Part shown: one piece after another, positions 11,078 through 23,511 of the stretch | Position numbering within the stretch: the stretch's first letter is position 1 | Layout of the letters: every line of letters starts with the position of its first letter | From: Microvelia longipes | Taxonomy: Eukaryota > Arthropoda > Insecta > Hemiptera > Veliidae | NCBI GenBank assembly: GCA_018340805.1 | Contig: JACMZG010001913.1 | Location: 11,446,222 to 11,510,221, forward strand | Direction: 5' to 3' | Length of the DNA: 64,000 bases | Made by a program: the position numbers and the translations under genes | The notes under the pieces: generated by a model | What the model saw: the letters and a program-made list of their open reading frames with translations, nothing else | What the model was told of the DNA's origin: nothing | The model's database searches: none

Positions 11078-12480
11078 TGATAGCACCATTTACTAGTAAT
11101 GATAGCACCGTTTACTAGTAATGATAGCCGTTTACTAGTAATGAAGCACCGTAATGATAGCACCACCAGTAATGATACCACACTGATAGCACACACCGTT
11201 TACTAGTAAGATAGCATTTACCACCGTACTAGTAATGATAGCACCGTACTAGTAATGATAGCACACCTAGTAATAGCACGTAATGATAGCACCGTTTACT
11301 AGTAATCGTAATGATAGCACCGTTTTAGTAATGATAGCACCGTTTACTAGTAATGCACCGCACCACCGTTTACTACCGTTTAGCACCGTTTTAGTAATGA
11401 TAGCACCTAGTAATGATAGCACCACTAGTAATGAAGCACCGTTAGTAATGATAGCACCGTTTACTAGTAATGATAGCACGTTTACTAGTAATGATAGCAC
11501 CATTTACTAGTAATGATAGCACCGTTACTAGTAATGATAGCACCATTTACTAGTAATGAATAGCATTTACTAGTAATGATAGCACCGTTTTACTAGTAAT
11601 AATAGCACCATTTATAGATAGCACCGTTTACTAGTAATGATAGCACCTTTACTAGTAATGATAGCACAGTTTACTAGTAATGATAGCACGTTTACTAGTA
11701 ATGATAGCACCATTTACCTAGTAATGATAGCACCGTTTTACTAGTAATGATAGCACCGTTTACTAGTAATGATAGCACCGTTTACTAGTAATGATAGCAC
11801 CGTTTACTAGTAATGATAGCACCATTTACTAGTAATGATAGCACCGTTTACTAGTAATGATAGCACCATTTACTAGTAATGATAGCAGCACCGTTTACTA
11901 GTAATGATAGCACCGTTTACTAGTAATAATAGCACCATTTACTAGTAATGATAGCACCGTTTACTAGTAATGATAGCACCATTTACTAGTAATGATAGCA
12001 CCGTATTATTACTAGTAAATGATAGCACCGTTTCTACTACTAGTAATGATAGCACGTTTACTAGTAATGATAGCACCGTTTACTAGTAATGATAGCACCG
12101 TTTACTAGTAATGATAGCACCGTTTACTAGTAATGATACACCGTTTACTAGTAATGATAGCACCGTTTACTAGTAATGATAGCACCGTTTAGATAGCACC
12201 GTTTACTAGTAATGATAGCACCATTTACTAGTAATGATAGCACCTACTGTAATGATAGCAAGTAATATTTACTAGTAATGATAGCACGTTTACTAGTATG
12301 ATAGATAGCACCACCTAGTATACAGTAATGATAGCACCGTTTACTAGTAATGATAGCACCATTTACTAATAATGATAGTACCGTTTACTAGTAATGATAG
12401 CACCGTTTACTAGTGATAGCGATAAACACTAGTAATGATAACACGTTACTAGTAATGATAGCACCGTTTACTAGTAATGA
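11078..12480. repeat. 22-bp satellite array, about 60 copies
   Basis: The unit is tagtaatgatagcaccgtttac, with a frequent caccg/cacca variant. Each junction makes the palindrome ttactagtaa. The first 400 bp and scattered later sites contain many truncated units, while 11700-12180 is highly regular. Short open frames across it are by-products of the repeat. Confidence 0.95.
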
Positions 12481-12939
12481 CCGTAAATATTCGTTAAAAT
12501 TGATAGCAGATAAACTAAAAATTAAAACGGTTGGCTCCGCACAAAACATTATGGTAATTAACAACAGATCAATGTTGCCGTACTCATAGATCAATAAAAA
12601 ATTAGGCTCGCTTTACTTGCTTAATTCTTTATTATAGGATTTTTATAAAAAAAAAGAGGTTGCTCTATTCGCTAGATTGGTGATGACTGGGGAAATTGAT
12701 ATGATTTTATAATATGAACAGTATTGTGTAATGAAATTTTTACATGTATAGTTAATAATATTTTCTTATACATTTTAAGGGCGATGCAAAGAAGGAGAAA
12801 AACGAGACATTTTAGCAATAATGATCTTTAAAATTTCCAATAGATGTTGGGTCTTACTGACTATACATTACACAAGCTGCAAGCGAGATAAACCAAATGA
12901 ATTATTTTATCCAACTAAAAAAATAGTTTTTACTTTTTC

Positions 12940-13320
12940 TCATTAATACGATGGGTATATAGGAAAAGTATTGTGTTTTCAAAAAAATCCGAAAACGGAA
13001 TTATCCGTTTCAGGCGTTTTTAAGGCCTCCTGAGTGGTTTTTTTTAAAGTTATCTGTCTGTATGTGTGTGTGTCTGTTATCATCGTAGCTTCAGTGTATT
13101 TATGCTAGATAATTTAAATTTTGTAGAAAAATTAATCTACCAATGTAGTTGTGCTTTTCTGAAAATATTTTTTATGACGTTTTTTTATTAACCTGCAATA
13201 ATGACAGCGACAAATTTTGAAAAATTGTAAAACGCGGTAAAATTATGCGATCCACTTGAAATTCAGCACGCATGTAGCTATATAAGACTAACATATAGGC
13301 CAAGTTTCATCTGAAATATA
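12940..13320 (+). repeat. Body fragment of the 5S-bearing repeat family
   Basis: It matches 36036-36430 in order: tataggaaaagtattgtgtt, aatccgaaa, a CTGTCTGT run, gtgtttatgctaga, gacgt, aatgacagc, and tataagactaacata. The 5S-like and tail parts are absent here. Confidence 0.8.
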
Positions 13321-13878
13321 ATGAATAATTAAATAACATAAATATAAGTGTTAAAAATAATCGAATAAAAATATCCAATGAAAATGTATATTAGTAAAAT
13401 ATAATGAATAATTAAATAACATAAATATAAGTGTTAAAAATAATAGAATAAAAATTTTAAATGAGAATGTATATTGCTAAAATATAATGAATAATTAAAT
13501 AACATAAATATAAGGTTAAAAAAATAGAATAAAAATTTTAAATGAGAATGTATATTGCTAAAATATATAATAAATAAATAACATAAATATAAGTTAAAAA
13601 TGAATAAAATTTAAATGAGAATGTAATTGCTAAAATATAATGAATAATTAAAATAACATAAATATAAGTGTTAAAAATAATCGAATAAAAATATCCAATG
13701 AAAATGTATATTAGTAAAATATAATGAATAATTAAATAACATAAATATAAGTGTTAAAAATAATAGAATAAAAATTTTAAATTAAAATGTATATTGCTAA
13801 AATATAATGAATAATTAAATTACATAAATATAAGTTTAAAAATAATAGAATAAAAATTTTAAATTAAAATGCTAAAAT
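13314..13878. repeat. About 83-bp AT-rich tandem repeat, 6-7 copies
   Basis: The unit begins aaatataatgaataattaa and includes cataaatataagtgttaaaa and aatgtatatt. Copies alternate between a tccaatgaaaatg and a tttaaatgagaatg form. Confidence 0.9.
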
Positions 13879-14689
13879 ATTTTCTATAACATTATAATAT
13901 GTTGTATTTACCTTCAGATGTTGCATGTTGTTTTGATGCGTTGTGTCAGTCCGTCACTCTATTACTATATTCAATGTATATAAACCGACTCATCATATTG
14001 TATATAGCAAGTATACTATTATATACTTCGCCCCACTCCTTATTTACCTGGACTCGATGTACTTTGTTACTTGGTCAGTTAAATAAAAAGTTCCTACTAC
14101 TTTTTTTTAAAGCTGTATGTCTGAGCTAAAAATATCCTTTTTTTAACTAATCTTATTTACTTAAAGTTTTTAAGAATAATTTACGAGTTTAGAAATTGCA
14201 TTAGTATTTCCTTTGTTTGTTTAAAATTGTAAGTAATACTATGAATTAAAACATTTTTAAAAATTTTCCTTTTTTACCTTTAAAAACTTATAACGTGATT
14301 AGATCGGGATGAAATTTTATACACATGTACTGCACATGTTAACACATAAATGGTTAACAAAGATACGAATTTTCATTTTTATTATCAGTAAAATAAACGC
14401 GGCGTCGGCGCTAAAGGGCCGCTTCGTGGGTCCCGCGTATCCCTGAAATGTTTTTGGGGTCATTATTGTGGTTTATGGACGTCACTCATGTTTAACAAAA
14501 TTTATTTTTGTACCACGTTTCATTTCGAAAACCTCCACAATATTTATATATTCTTGATCAGTGAGTCCCCCCTACAAAAAAATCCATCCCCACATCTGCC
14601 CCCCCGTCCATAACACGCACCTTTTTTACAAATATTGCGAAAAACCGATATCGATATCACACCGGTGGTTTTAAGAGCCTTTAGGGACT

Positions 14690-14865
14690 TAATTTATCCC
14701 GAGTTGTCTGTTATTATCGTAGCTACTAATGTGTTTACGCAAAAGAGAAGAAACTTAATGAATTGTTAGGTTTAGTTTTGCTTTCCTGAATATATTCTTA
14801 TGACGTCATTAACTTATATTTATGACTGAATTTCAGAAATTCCATGTCCATCCATTAGACATGGA

Positions 14866-14933
<68 letters not shown>
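14690..14933. repeat. Degraded 5S-family body fragment, then (TA)n
   Basis: At 14700-14840 the gttgtctgttattatcgtagc and tatgacgtcatta blocks match the 5S-bearing repeat body. A small ccatgtc/gacatgg hairpin at 14843-14865 is followed by a TA microsatellite (14871-14933). Confidence 0.65.
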
Positions 14934-14937
<4 letters not shown>

Positions 14938-15956
14938 ATCTAATCAAAATGAAATGAATGATTTATTGTATAAGGACAAGGGAAATGAAACCGATGACGT
15001 AATGCAATATGACTTAGGGGATTTCAATATTAGTATCGCATTGTTCGTTTTTTTGGAATCGTTTCGTTCATGTCCCTATGTCATGTTTACCTAAAGGTTA
15101 AGGTAGACTCACATCGGTTTCGCTTCGCTTAACCACAAAATAGTAAACCAAAGTCCTAAGTTTTATAACTCTACGACTAGTGCATTTTTCCCATTTCAGC
15201 CTGAAGACCTTAAACTCTTGAATTAGGTTGTACATGAACTTAATTTATGGTTCAAGTTATGATAAATCAAGAAAACTTCATGAAATACCATATTCACTTA
15301 CAAAACGTCGTTCTTATCCAATCTGACTGACATATGGATAATTATCTTACTGTCTATCATCTTGTGTTTTGTCCAGAAATAGAGACAGAGTATAAAAGAT
15401 AATTATATGTTACAAAAATAAATTTATTTGGTTGTTAGAAAAATTGTTTGTTAACCTTTAAGTAAATAACATTTTTAAAAAAATATATATACATATATTT
15501 AAGAAAAAAGGAATCACGAACTTTTTGCGAATTTTAAATTTTCATTCGATATTCGCAATTATTCATTGTATTATTCATCGAATAAAACAAAACAACAACC
15601 ATTACGTGAGGGACTTCTTTTAAGCGGGCGAAAGGCGCGTGAAGCAGTGGCTGCAAAGCTAGAGCCGAAGCCTGCCGTTTGTTTTATGGTACAAAAAAAA
15701 TTATCACATATGAAGACTTATTTCAACTTCAAATCTCCTATTATTATTATATCTTTTGTGTTGTATCACGTATTAAAAGATATTTAGCATACACTGTGTA
15801 ACTAGTCGATTTAGAGGGATACGGTTGTTAAAAACACATGGTTAAAAATATTTGACAGCTGTTGAAATTAATGCTAGGGAGCCAATGAGTATGCCTGGAT
15901 GTTAAACCACCTACAATTTTATATCGGATGAACATCGTTAAATCCTCAATACTTTC

Positions 15957-16208
15957 CAAGGATCTAGAATAAAGGGGATAACGTATTAAGGAACATTTCT
16001 GACCCCATGATAGTTGTATGAGATAGAGAAATAGGAGCAAACTTACCTTCCCCTCAATTATAATGTATAAAAGGCGCTAAACTCAGGTTATTTAGCAAGG
16101 TTGACGAATTCTCGTGTTGAATTCTCTCTATTTTTTGGTTTCCAATTGGGTCACTTTTTTGTATGGCAAATCTACTTAGTGCGTCATCTCCTTTATTCAA
16201 GATTCTTG
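15957..16208. mobile_element. MITE of CAAGG-ended family, short copy
   Basis: Terminal inverted repeats of about 35 bp start CAAGGATCTAGAATAAAGG and end CTTTATTCAAGATTCTTG. It is internally deleted relative to copies at 42144-42630 and 62745-63260, with which it shares the gaacatttctgaccccatg block. It has no coding capacity. Confidence 0.85.
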
Positions 16209-16317
16209 GCTGCGTGTAGCCAATGTAATTTCACAGCTCCTAGACTATATATTAACTTGCTCATACAAATTCTTTTTAGTGTCCCTTACAAGACTTTTTA
16301 AAAAAAAGTTAAAAATT

Positions 16318-16400
16318 CGGGTACGGGGTTCCTTGCAACTTTTTCTGGACACATCGGATCCACTACGCTTATACTCTCTACTTCAAACTCGCTTTGCTCG
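16318..16400 (-). repeat. GGTACC-type tail fragment of the 5S-bearing family
   Basis: On the plus strand it reads cgggtacggggttcc, then catcggatccactacgct, then tcaaactcgctttgctcgtc. This matches, inverted, the tail at 37025-37115. Confidence 0.75.
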
Positions 16401-18148
16401 TCCTTAGAACGATCCTTCCTTCCTTTTCTCCAATGCTTTTAACTGGTAACAACCGTGTATTATAGCATAACCTGATTTTATAAGCCGAATTTTCTTGGGA
16501 AATGTACTAAAAGCATTTACATACAGAATTGAACAATTCTCCTTAAATTTTGCAATCTTATTTGGAACCGATTATGTTTTATTACCTTTTCATCACCAAA
16601 TTGTGGCCTGCTAATTAATTCTGATTTTCATTAGAATCTAATTAAGTTAATTTACAATTCAAAGATTATATATACAGTAAGTTGTAAACGCAAATAAACT
16701 GTTGTACACTTCATACTTGGTGACGGATATTAAAATATTAATTTTAAAATTTTCACAGTCCATTAAACTGAAATCTTAAATTAGTATTTTTTGACTAGTT
16801 TCGGCTTTTCTAAATCAATCATAAAGGAATTTGTATGAGTGTCCTAATGCTCAGAAGTAAATATGGACAGTTATGCATTATATAAGCATGTGAAACCATA
16901 GTTTTGTTCAATAGATTGGATGGGCGGGCGCATTTCTTTGAAAAATTCAGGAAAAAATACGTACTGAAGTTGTACAAAATGAGTCATATTTTTTTAGATC
17001 CGGCGCTTGGACTCTACACTTGTACGTTAGTGAAACAAATTGTAGTATACAAGACTTGTACTCTCGTGGAACGGGGCCCAAGATATAATAAGTATAATGC
17101 CATTGCGTACACATATCTCTAACAGTTGCCGGAAAAATAATTCTTATGAGTCGTAATCCATAGTACTGATGGGCCGCCATTATCTCGGGCAGCATCACAG
17201 CTCATCGGTATACTCAAAAATTATGTTAGAGACATAGGTACATAATGACATGTACATATGTCTCTAACAAAGTACATATGTACATCTAGACAAGGTAATT
17301 ATGACTTTAAATCTATATCTGGTAGTTTATTCCAATCAGAGTCTTAGGGTATATTATAACTTTAAATAATCAGAGAATATGTTAAACTATCATAAACTGA
17401 ATATAATTATTAAAATACATGATTGACATTTTTAAATATGATTGACAGAGTCAATCTTATTCACTATAGGGTACATGTAACAACCTATTTTTAGAAAACA
17501 CCAATTGGCTGTAAGGTAAAAAACCCTCCAGGCAAACTATTAATTAAATCAAAACCCGGATTCTTAGTTTTATCTACTATTTTTGTTGATTCTTTGTCTT
17601 CATTAACCTTTAATCCGCAGCATTCATTATTTTAGTTAAAATCGTTACTGGAGCATTAAGCAGCAATTTATCATGAAAAATATCTATGTTAAAAAATTCT
17701 ACAAAAATGTTTAATTAAATTTTTCTTTCAGCTAAGTTTGAAAATGATAATTTCATTTAACAAGGTAAATAAAAATTGCAAAAACGTTTTTTTTTCTTTT
17801 TGCTTTTATTTTGCTGTATTATGGAATGAATTTTGTGAAGTATAATAAGAACGCATTTTTCAAGTAAATGTTGTTAAAGAATTACGAGAACGACGCGCTG
17901 TATAATTAAATTAGTATATAACAATTATTTTCATTAGGTGAGTCAGAAAAAACATCTAAATAATATGAAACACCAGAGAGAAAAATAAGTAGTAAACTTA
18001 TTAGTTTTAAAAATATAATTTTTAGGATTAGCTAAAGTTAAATAATATTTCCTAAATCTTTACCGTTGTTAAATAAATAAAATAGAATTTTTTAATAAAT
18101 TGTATCTTTTTATTGGCGAAGGTATTATTTTCTACTTTATTTCTTACG
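16401..18148. other. Unassigned AT-rich interval
   Basis: No gene is recognised. A small inverted repeat, gttagagacata (17225-17236) with tatgtctctaac (17257-17268), is visible. A 43-codon minus-strand open stretch near 17515-17645 lacks convincing splice sites. Confidence 0.5.
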
Positions 18149-18550
18149 TTAAACGTTATACGGTTCACACTCCTACAGTGCATCGTTATACGGTTCACAA
18201 TTCTACAGTGCAACGTTGTACGGTTCACACTCCTACAGTGCATCGTTATACGGTTCACACTCCTACAGTGCATCGTTATACGGTTCACATTCCTACAGTG
18301 CATCGTTATACGGTTCACACTCCTACAGCGCAACATTACACGGTTGATACTCCTACAGCGCAACGTTATACGGTTGACACTCCTACAGCGCAACGTTATT
18401 TGGTTGACACTTCTACAGCGCAACGTTATACGGTTGACACTTCAACAGTGCAACGTTATACGGTTCACACTCCTACATCGCAATGTTATACGGTTCACAC
18501 TCCTACAGCGCAACGATATTCTAATCACAATCTTCCTGCACAACGACACT
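18149..18550. repeat. 30-bp minisatellite, about 13 copies, open in several frames
   Basis: The unit is cgttatacggttcacactcc plus tacagtgcat. Because 30 is a multiple of three and the unit has no stop in several frames, 120- to 150-codon frames run through it on both strands. One encodes a RYTVHTPTVH decapeptide repeat. Variants (gtgcat versus gcgcaa, ttcac versus ttgac) are grouped, which indicates local copying. Confidence 0.92.
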
Positions 18551-19189
18551 CATAAATAAAAAAATAAATAAATAAAGATATTCTTAAAAAAAAAAATTAT
18601 TAATAACAAATTCACTAAAATTTAATAATGAAATAAATATTTACTTACCTTTTGTTATACAAAAAAGGTAATTACTAACCAACTCATTTTTTACCGTGAA
18701 ATATAATAATAATTGCTTCTTTTCTTATTTTTCAGAGACGGACAAGGCCTCAAATTTTTCAAAAGATTTATATTTGAATAAGTCATCGTCATACCTTTAT
18801 TTTTTCAAAAGTTAAAAAGTTCGGAACATCCTTGATATTGACATTTAACGAGAAATAGTGAGGCAGTACAATAAGTGGTACCACTGTCATTCGCGAATAT
18901 TCGCATCTCATACAGTAAGTATTAAGTACCTATTTCGCGTTTAGCTATTATGTCTTTCATATCTATCGTCATGATTTGACTCAATGGTTTGTTAAAAGTT
19001 TGACCTGGGTACATGATTGATGTTATAATATTATTGTATCAATTTAAAAATAATTTTAATATTTTTAAGTTTTTAAGTCGTAATGACGTAGGAGTCACGT
19101 TTATGATATACATCAGGTTGTCAGGTATTGTAGGATATTTGTGTTGCGTTGAAACATTTCGGCTGCTTGGATAATAAATTTTTATATTT

Positions 19190-19290
19190 CGGGTTGCGGG
19201 GTACCTCGAAACTTTTTCTCAATTAATCGGATTCGCTAAGCTCATCCTCTCTACATGTATCTGAATTTCAAATCACTTTGATTATTTTTT
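19190..19290 (-). repeat. GGTACC-type tail fragment of the 5S-bearing family
   Basis: It contains ggggtacctcgaaactttttc followed by atcggattcgctaagctcatc, the inverted tail of the family. The 5S-like part is absent. Confidence 0.7.
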
Positions 19291-19417
19291 TTAAATTTTA
19301 TGAATATTTGAAATTTTTGATGAATCATAAATGACAGTTATTTTTGCACAGTGTTTATGAGTGAAATCAAGCACTAATAAGGGAAAATGGCTTCGCTACT
19401 AAAACACAACCAGTGTA

Positions 19418-20390
19418 AAATGTTAATAATAATCCCCGTTTAAACCCTTGCGTCTCATCTGGTATAAAATGGTGAGTCTTGCGTCTCATATGGTATAACA
19501 TGATGAGCCTTGAGTCTCATCTGGTATAACATGATGAGGCTTGCGTCTCATATGGTACAACTTGATGAGCCTTGCGTCTCATCTAGTATATCTGATTAGC
19601 TTGCGTCTCACAACTTGATGAGCCTTGCGTCTCATCTAGTATATCATGATTAGCCTTGCGTCTCATAAGGTATAACTTGATGAGCCTTGCGTCTTATCTG
19701 GTATGACATGATGAGCCTTGCGTCTATCTGGTATGACATTGAGCCTTGCGTCTCATCTGGATGACATGATGAGCCTGCGTCTCATCTGGTATAAATTGAT
19801 GAGGTTTGTGTCTCATCCGGTGTAACACGATGAGCCTTGCGTCTCATCTGGTATAAAATGGTGAGTCTTGCGTCTCATATGGTATAACATGATGAGCCTT
19901 GAGTCTCATCTGGAATAACATGATGAGCCTTGCGTCTCATATGGTACAACTTGATGAGCCTTGCGTCTCATCTAGTATATCATGATTAGCCTTGCGTCTC
20001 ATAAGGTATAACTTGATGAGCCTTGCGTCTTATCTGCTTGATGCGTCTCATCTGGTATGACATGATGAGCCTTGCGTCTCATCTGGTATGACATGATGAG
20101 CCTTGCGTCTCATCTGGTATAAATTGATGAGGTTGTGTCTATCCGGTGTAACACGATGAGCTTGCGTCTCATATGGTATAACTTGATGAGCCTTGCGTAT
20201 CATCCGGTATAAAATGATGAGCTTAGTGTCTCATCCGGTATAACACGATGAGCTTTGCGTCTCATTTGGTATAACATTATGAGCCTTGCGCCTCATCTGG
20301 TTCCCTGCAGGAACCATCTCATTTGTACTGGCAACCTCCACTTTCAAAGTATAATCTAAAGTTAGCAATTATTTATTTGACAAAAATTGT
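19418..20390 (-). repeat. SINE copy with internal 31-bp minisatellite expansion, about 28 units
   Basis: The array unit is catgatgagccttgcgtctc plus atctggtataa. The left edge reads ttaataataatccccgttta and the right edge reads tctggttccctgcaggaacc, then ctttcaaagtataatctaaag. These edges match, in order, the minus-strand 3' part of the local tRNA-derived SINE (compare 37847-37960: aataatgcccgtt, agagccttgcggctcatctg, ccctgcgggaacc, ctcaaagtg). The repeat unit itself corresponds to the SINE segment gagccttgcggctcatctgg. The array therefore arose by tandem amplification inside a SINE. Confidence 0.85.
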
Positions 20391-22150
20391 ACAACACAAA
20401 AAAGAAATATAAAACATACAATTTATTATACTTCATATATTTAAACATTTGAAGTTCTCGTAACCTTCAAAATAGAAAACAAAAAAGCTTTAAGTCAACA
20501 CTGTTCAAATGAACTTTTTTCTTACTTCTTATTGGGAAATTTGTATCTTAAAATATTTGAAACAACACTGAGTGACACATATTGTTTACAGGATGTAAAC
20601 AATACTTATATAATAATTTAACTTTATCTCATACAAAACTAATAACTTAAATAGTTAGTGAAGTAAATAAAATTAAATATGTCAGTAAATAATAAATTTA
20701 TAGATGTTATATAATAGGTAGTAATAATAAGTATTATTTATTAAATACAATACTATTATTAATTGTTTAAAATTAAGAACAAATTATCCTTTATCGACTT
20801 GAAGTGTACTTCATGTTCAAAGTGTTTGTTTGTAAATATATCTAATATAACTATAAATAGAAGAACTGAAACTATGAAATAACAACACAAACTTAGTTAA
20901 CAAACGACAAGGAAAATTAACTTTGAAAAAAAACTATCACTTGAAAATGTTAAAACAATGAGATTATTGTTTTGAAATATTCTAAAAAGGAAAGTACATA
21001 GAATCATTTTAGTGTAATCCAATTACTGCCTAAAATAATTTTATATTAGATTTATTCTGTTATAAAATAAATAATTGCGCGTAGGACGCAGCTGGTTAAA
21101 TTTCCTTTAAATTACTTAGTAATCTTGCTGGACAATCCACTTGTTGCTTCAGTTTTCTTTGTTCCACAGTTTGATCAGTAGAATCAAGTACTACTTGTTA
21201 CTTTATTTTTCACCGATTTTCAAAAAAAAAAAATATGCCTATATTTACTCCACAGTTAATAGAAAACTATGCTCGCTCTTCCTGACTTGTCACTGTACAG
21301 ATTTCTGCGCACTCTTTTTATAAGCGTCTTTAAATTGTTTAAGTAAATTTCCATCCTTTTAAAAAAGATATGTGAAGTAAATAAAATTAAATATGTCAGT
21401 AAATAATAACATAACTTGAGTAGTAGCACAATTTATGAAGCATTTTCAAGAAACTTGGATAAAAAATAGATATTTGAGGAAAAAAGCAAATATTATGAAG
21501 ATCAGATTACTAAAATAAGTTTCTCCACTAGTGAAAATATTTTTATAAAATAAGTTTTAACCGACTTTCAGCCTACTAAAAGCCATCATCAGTGCAGGCA
21601 AAATGTAAGGAACTTGTGTTCGAGCAATGTCATAGAGTCACTGTCATAAGACGATCATTTTAAAGGAAATTCGCTCGGCCAAAAAAACTGCGTGCCATAC
21701 TTATTTGGTAAATTTGAAAAGCCGCTACGCGTCGTCGAAGCTGTGGCCGCTTAGCGGTCACATGGTTATTGTTTCTGTATCGGGTCGTCGTCATATTACT
21801 AGTTTAGTCATATTAACCTCTGGATTGGATTTTGATGTTATTTTTAGACCCACTTCATAAGCGATTTTCAAACTAAATCTTAATCTAAAAGATGCATGAT
21901 TAAAATAATAGTAATCAGGGACTTACGCAGTCCTTTAGTTGCTATGCAGGATCAATATGTCTCGCATCACCTCCGCTGCACGGCGTCGGCTCTAGGGTCT
22001 CTGTTCAATAATTAATGCTTCAATGCTAAAATAATTTATACGACAAAGTTCCTCACTTACTATCAAATAATATCAAAACTGCGATTTTTCAAATAAAAAT
22101 GAGCGTATGAGATTAAGGTCAAGAAAGGAGAGATACATTTTTTGGAAGTG
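20391..22150. other. Unassigned interval with a separated exact direct repeat
   Basis: No gene is seen. gtgaagtaaataaaattaaa and the following 17 bases occur exactly at 20658-20694 and 21372-21408. At 21735-21790 the GC-rich gtggccgcttagcggtcaca block is the inverted relative of 9605-9665. Confidence 0.55.
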
Positions 22151-22151
22151 G

Positions 22152-22153
<2 letters not shown>

Positions 22154-22193
<40 letters not shown>

Positions 22194-22356
22194 TGTATGT
22201 ATGTATATGTGTATGTATGTAAGTACTAGATTTTTTTTCCTAGACGTATCTATGCGATGCCATAACATTGAACGCTTTTTCGGATCAAAATTAAACAGAT
22301 AAAATTTAAATTTCTCGAAGACTGCAGTCTTCAAGAAATTTAAATTATGTATATAT

Positions 22357-22440
<84 letters not shown>
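22154..22440. repeat. Two TA microsatellites flanking a palindrome
   Basis: TA/TG runs lie at 22154-22215 and 22349-22440, and the 44-bp palindrome is between them. Confidence 0.9.
22303..22346. repeat. 44-bp near-perfect palindrome
   Basis: aatttaaatttctcgaagactg is followed at once by its reverse complement, with a single mismatch and no loop, centred on CTGCAG at 22322-22327. It is able to form a cruciform. Confidence 0.85.
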
Positions 22441-22441
<1 letters not shown>

Positions 22442-22477
22442 CCAGTCCAAAAAAAAATGTCTCTTTTAAAATTAAAC

Positions 22478-22640
22478 ATGTAGAAAAATCAACCTTGTTG
22501 ATTTCCCGAACCCTATTTTTTATGAAATATGTGTCACGTCATTAACCCACAAGAATGACTTAGCAAAAATTTCAAAAAAACCATTTAACTTCAAAAAATT
22601 GTGTGATCGTGCTAATAAGTAGGATTAACACTGATATGAA
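22478..22640 (+). repeat. Degraded body fragment of the 5S-bearing family
   Basis: The blocks tattttttatgaa, cacgtcattaaccc, gaatgactta and gcaaaaatttc correspond in order to the body at 36255-36340. Confidence 0.55.
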
Positions 22641-23144
22641 GTTTACAATTTACTAATTTACTACAAGCATTAGTTCTAGTATTATCGCTTGACATATCCA
22701 AAATAATGTAAACAAATCACGGTTTTTTGACTATTACATTTGAAAATAGGCTTATAACATGGCTGTATGCCACTCATATAAACTAGTAATATAACAAATT
22801 GATATAGGATATCAATCATGAGGCCACGAAGCGGCTATACAAAAGGCTGTAAGAAGACCTCTTGTTTTGATATCTAGCTTATCCATATTATTTAACATCT
22901 ATTTTTTATATCAACAGTAATATTCTTTATCTTTACTATAAATCAAGCTGTTCGGGAGGTAATTAATTCAAAATTCGCTAAAGAAGAATAAAATGATAGG
23001 TACGCTGGGAAAACAAAGTATTGTTATACGCATGAGAAAATATTTCTCTGACTCACTCGGTTTTCTCATCTCGATATTAATTGCTTTGTTGATATTTTAT
23101 TTTCAAGTTCATTTAAGTTGTCATTTCAACTTAAAGCCATCGAT

Positions 23145-23510
<366 letters not shown>

Positions 23511-23511
23511 A

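Noticed and set aside
11267..11510. Open frames in the 22-bp satellite
   Set aside because: Repeat by-products on both strands, broken by irregular units.
10216..12480. CRISPR array
   Set aside because: Repeats are contiguous with no unique spacers, and the context is eukaryotic. They are ordinary tandem repeats.
15566..15787. 73-codon frame with a GC-richer, alanine-rich centre
   Set aside because: The middle looks slightly coding-like, but no domain, partner exon or transposon family could be named.
17515..17645. 43-codon minus-strand stretch beginning ECCGLKVNEDK
   Set aside because: Slightly RT-like wording, but a stop lies just upstream, no acceptor is present and no neighbouring RT motif exists.
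18100..18559. Open frames of 123-151 codons across the 30-bp array
   Set aside because: They exist in several frames on both strands because the unit length is a multiple of three. No start context, splice site or non-repeat coding sequence supports a gene.
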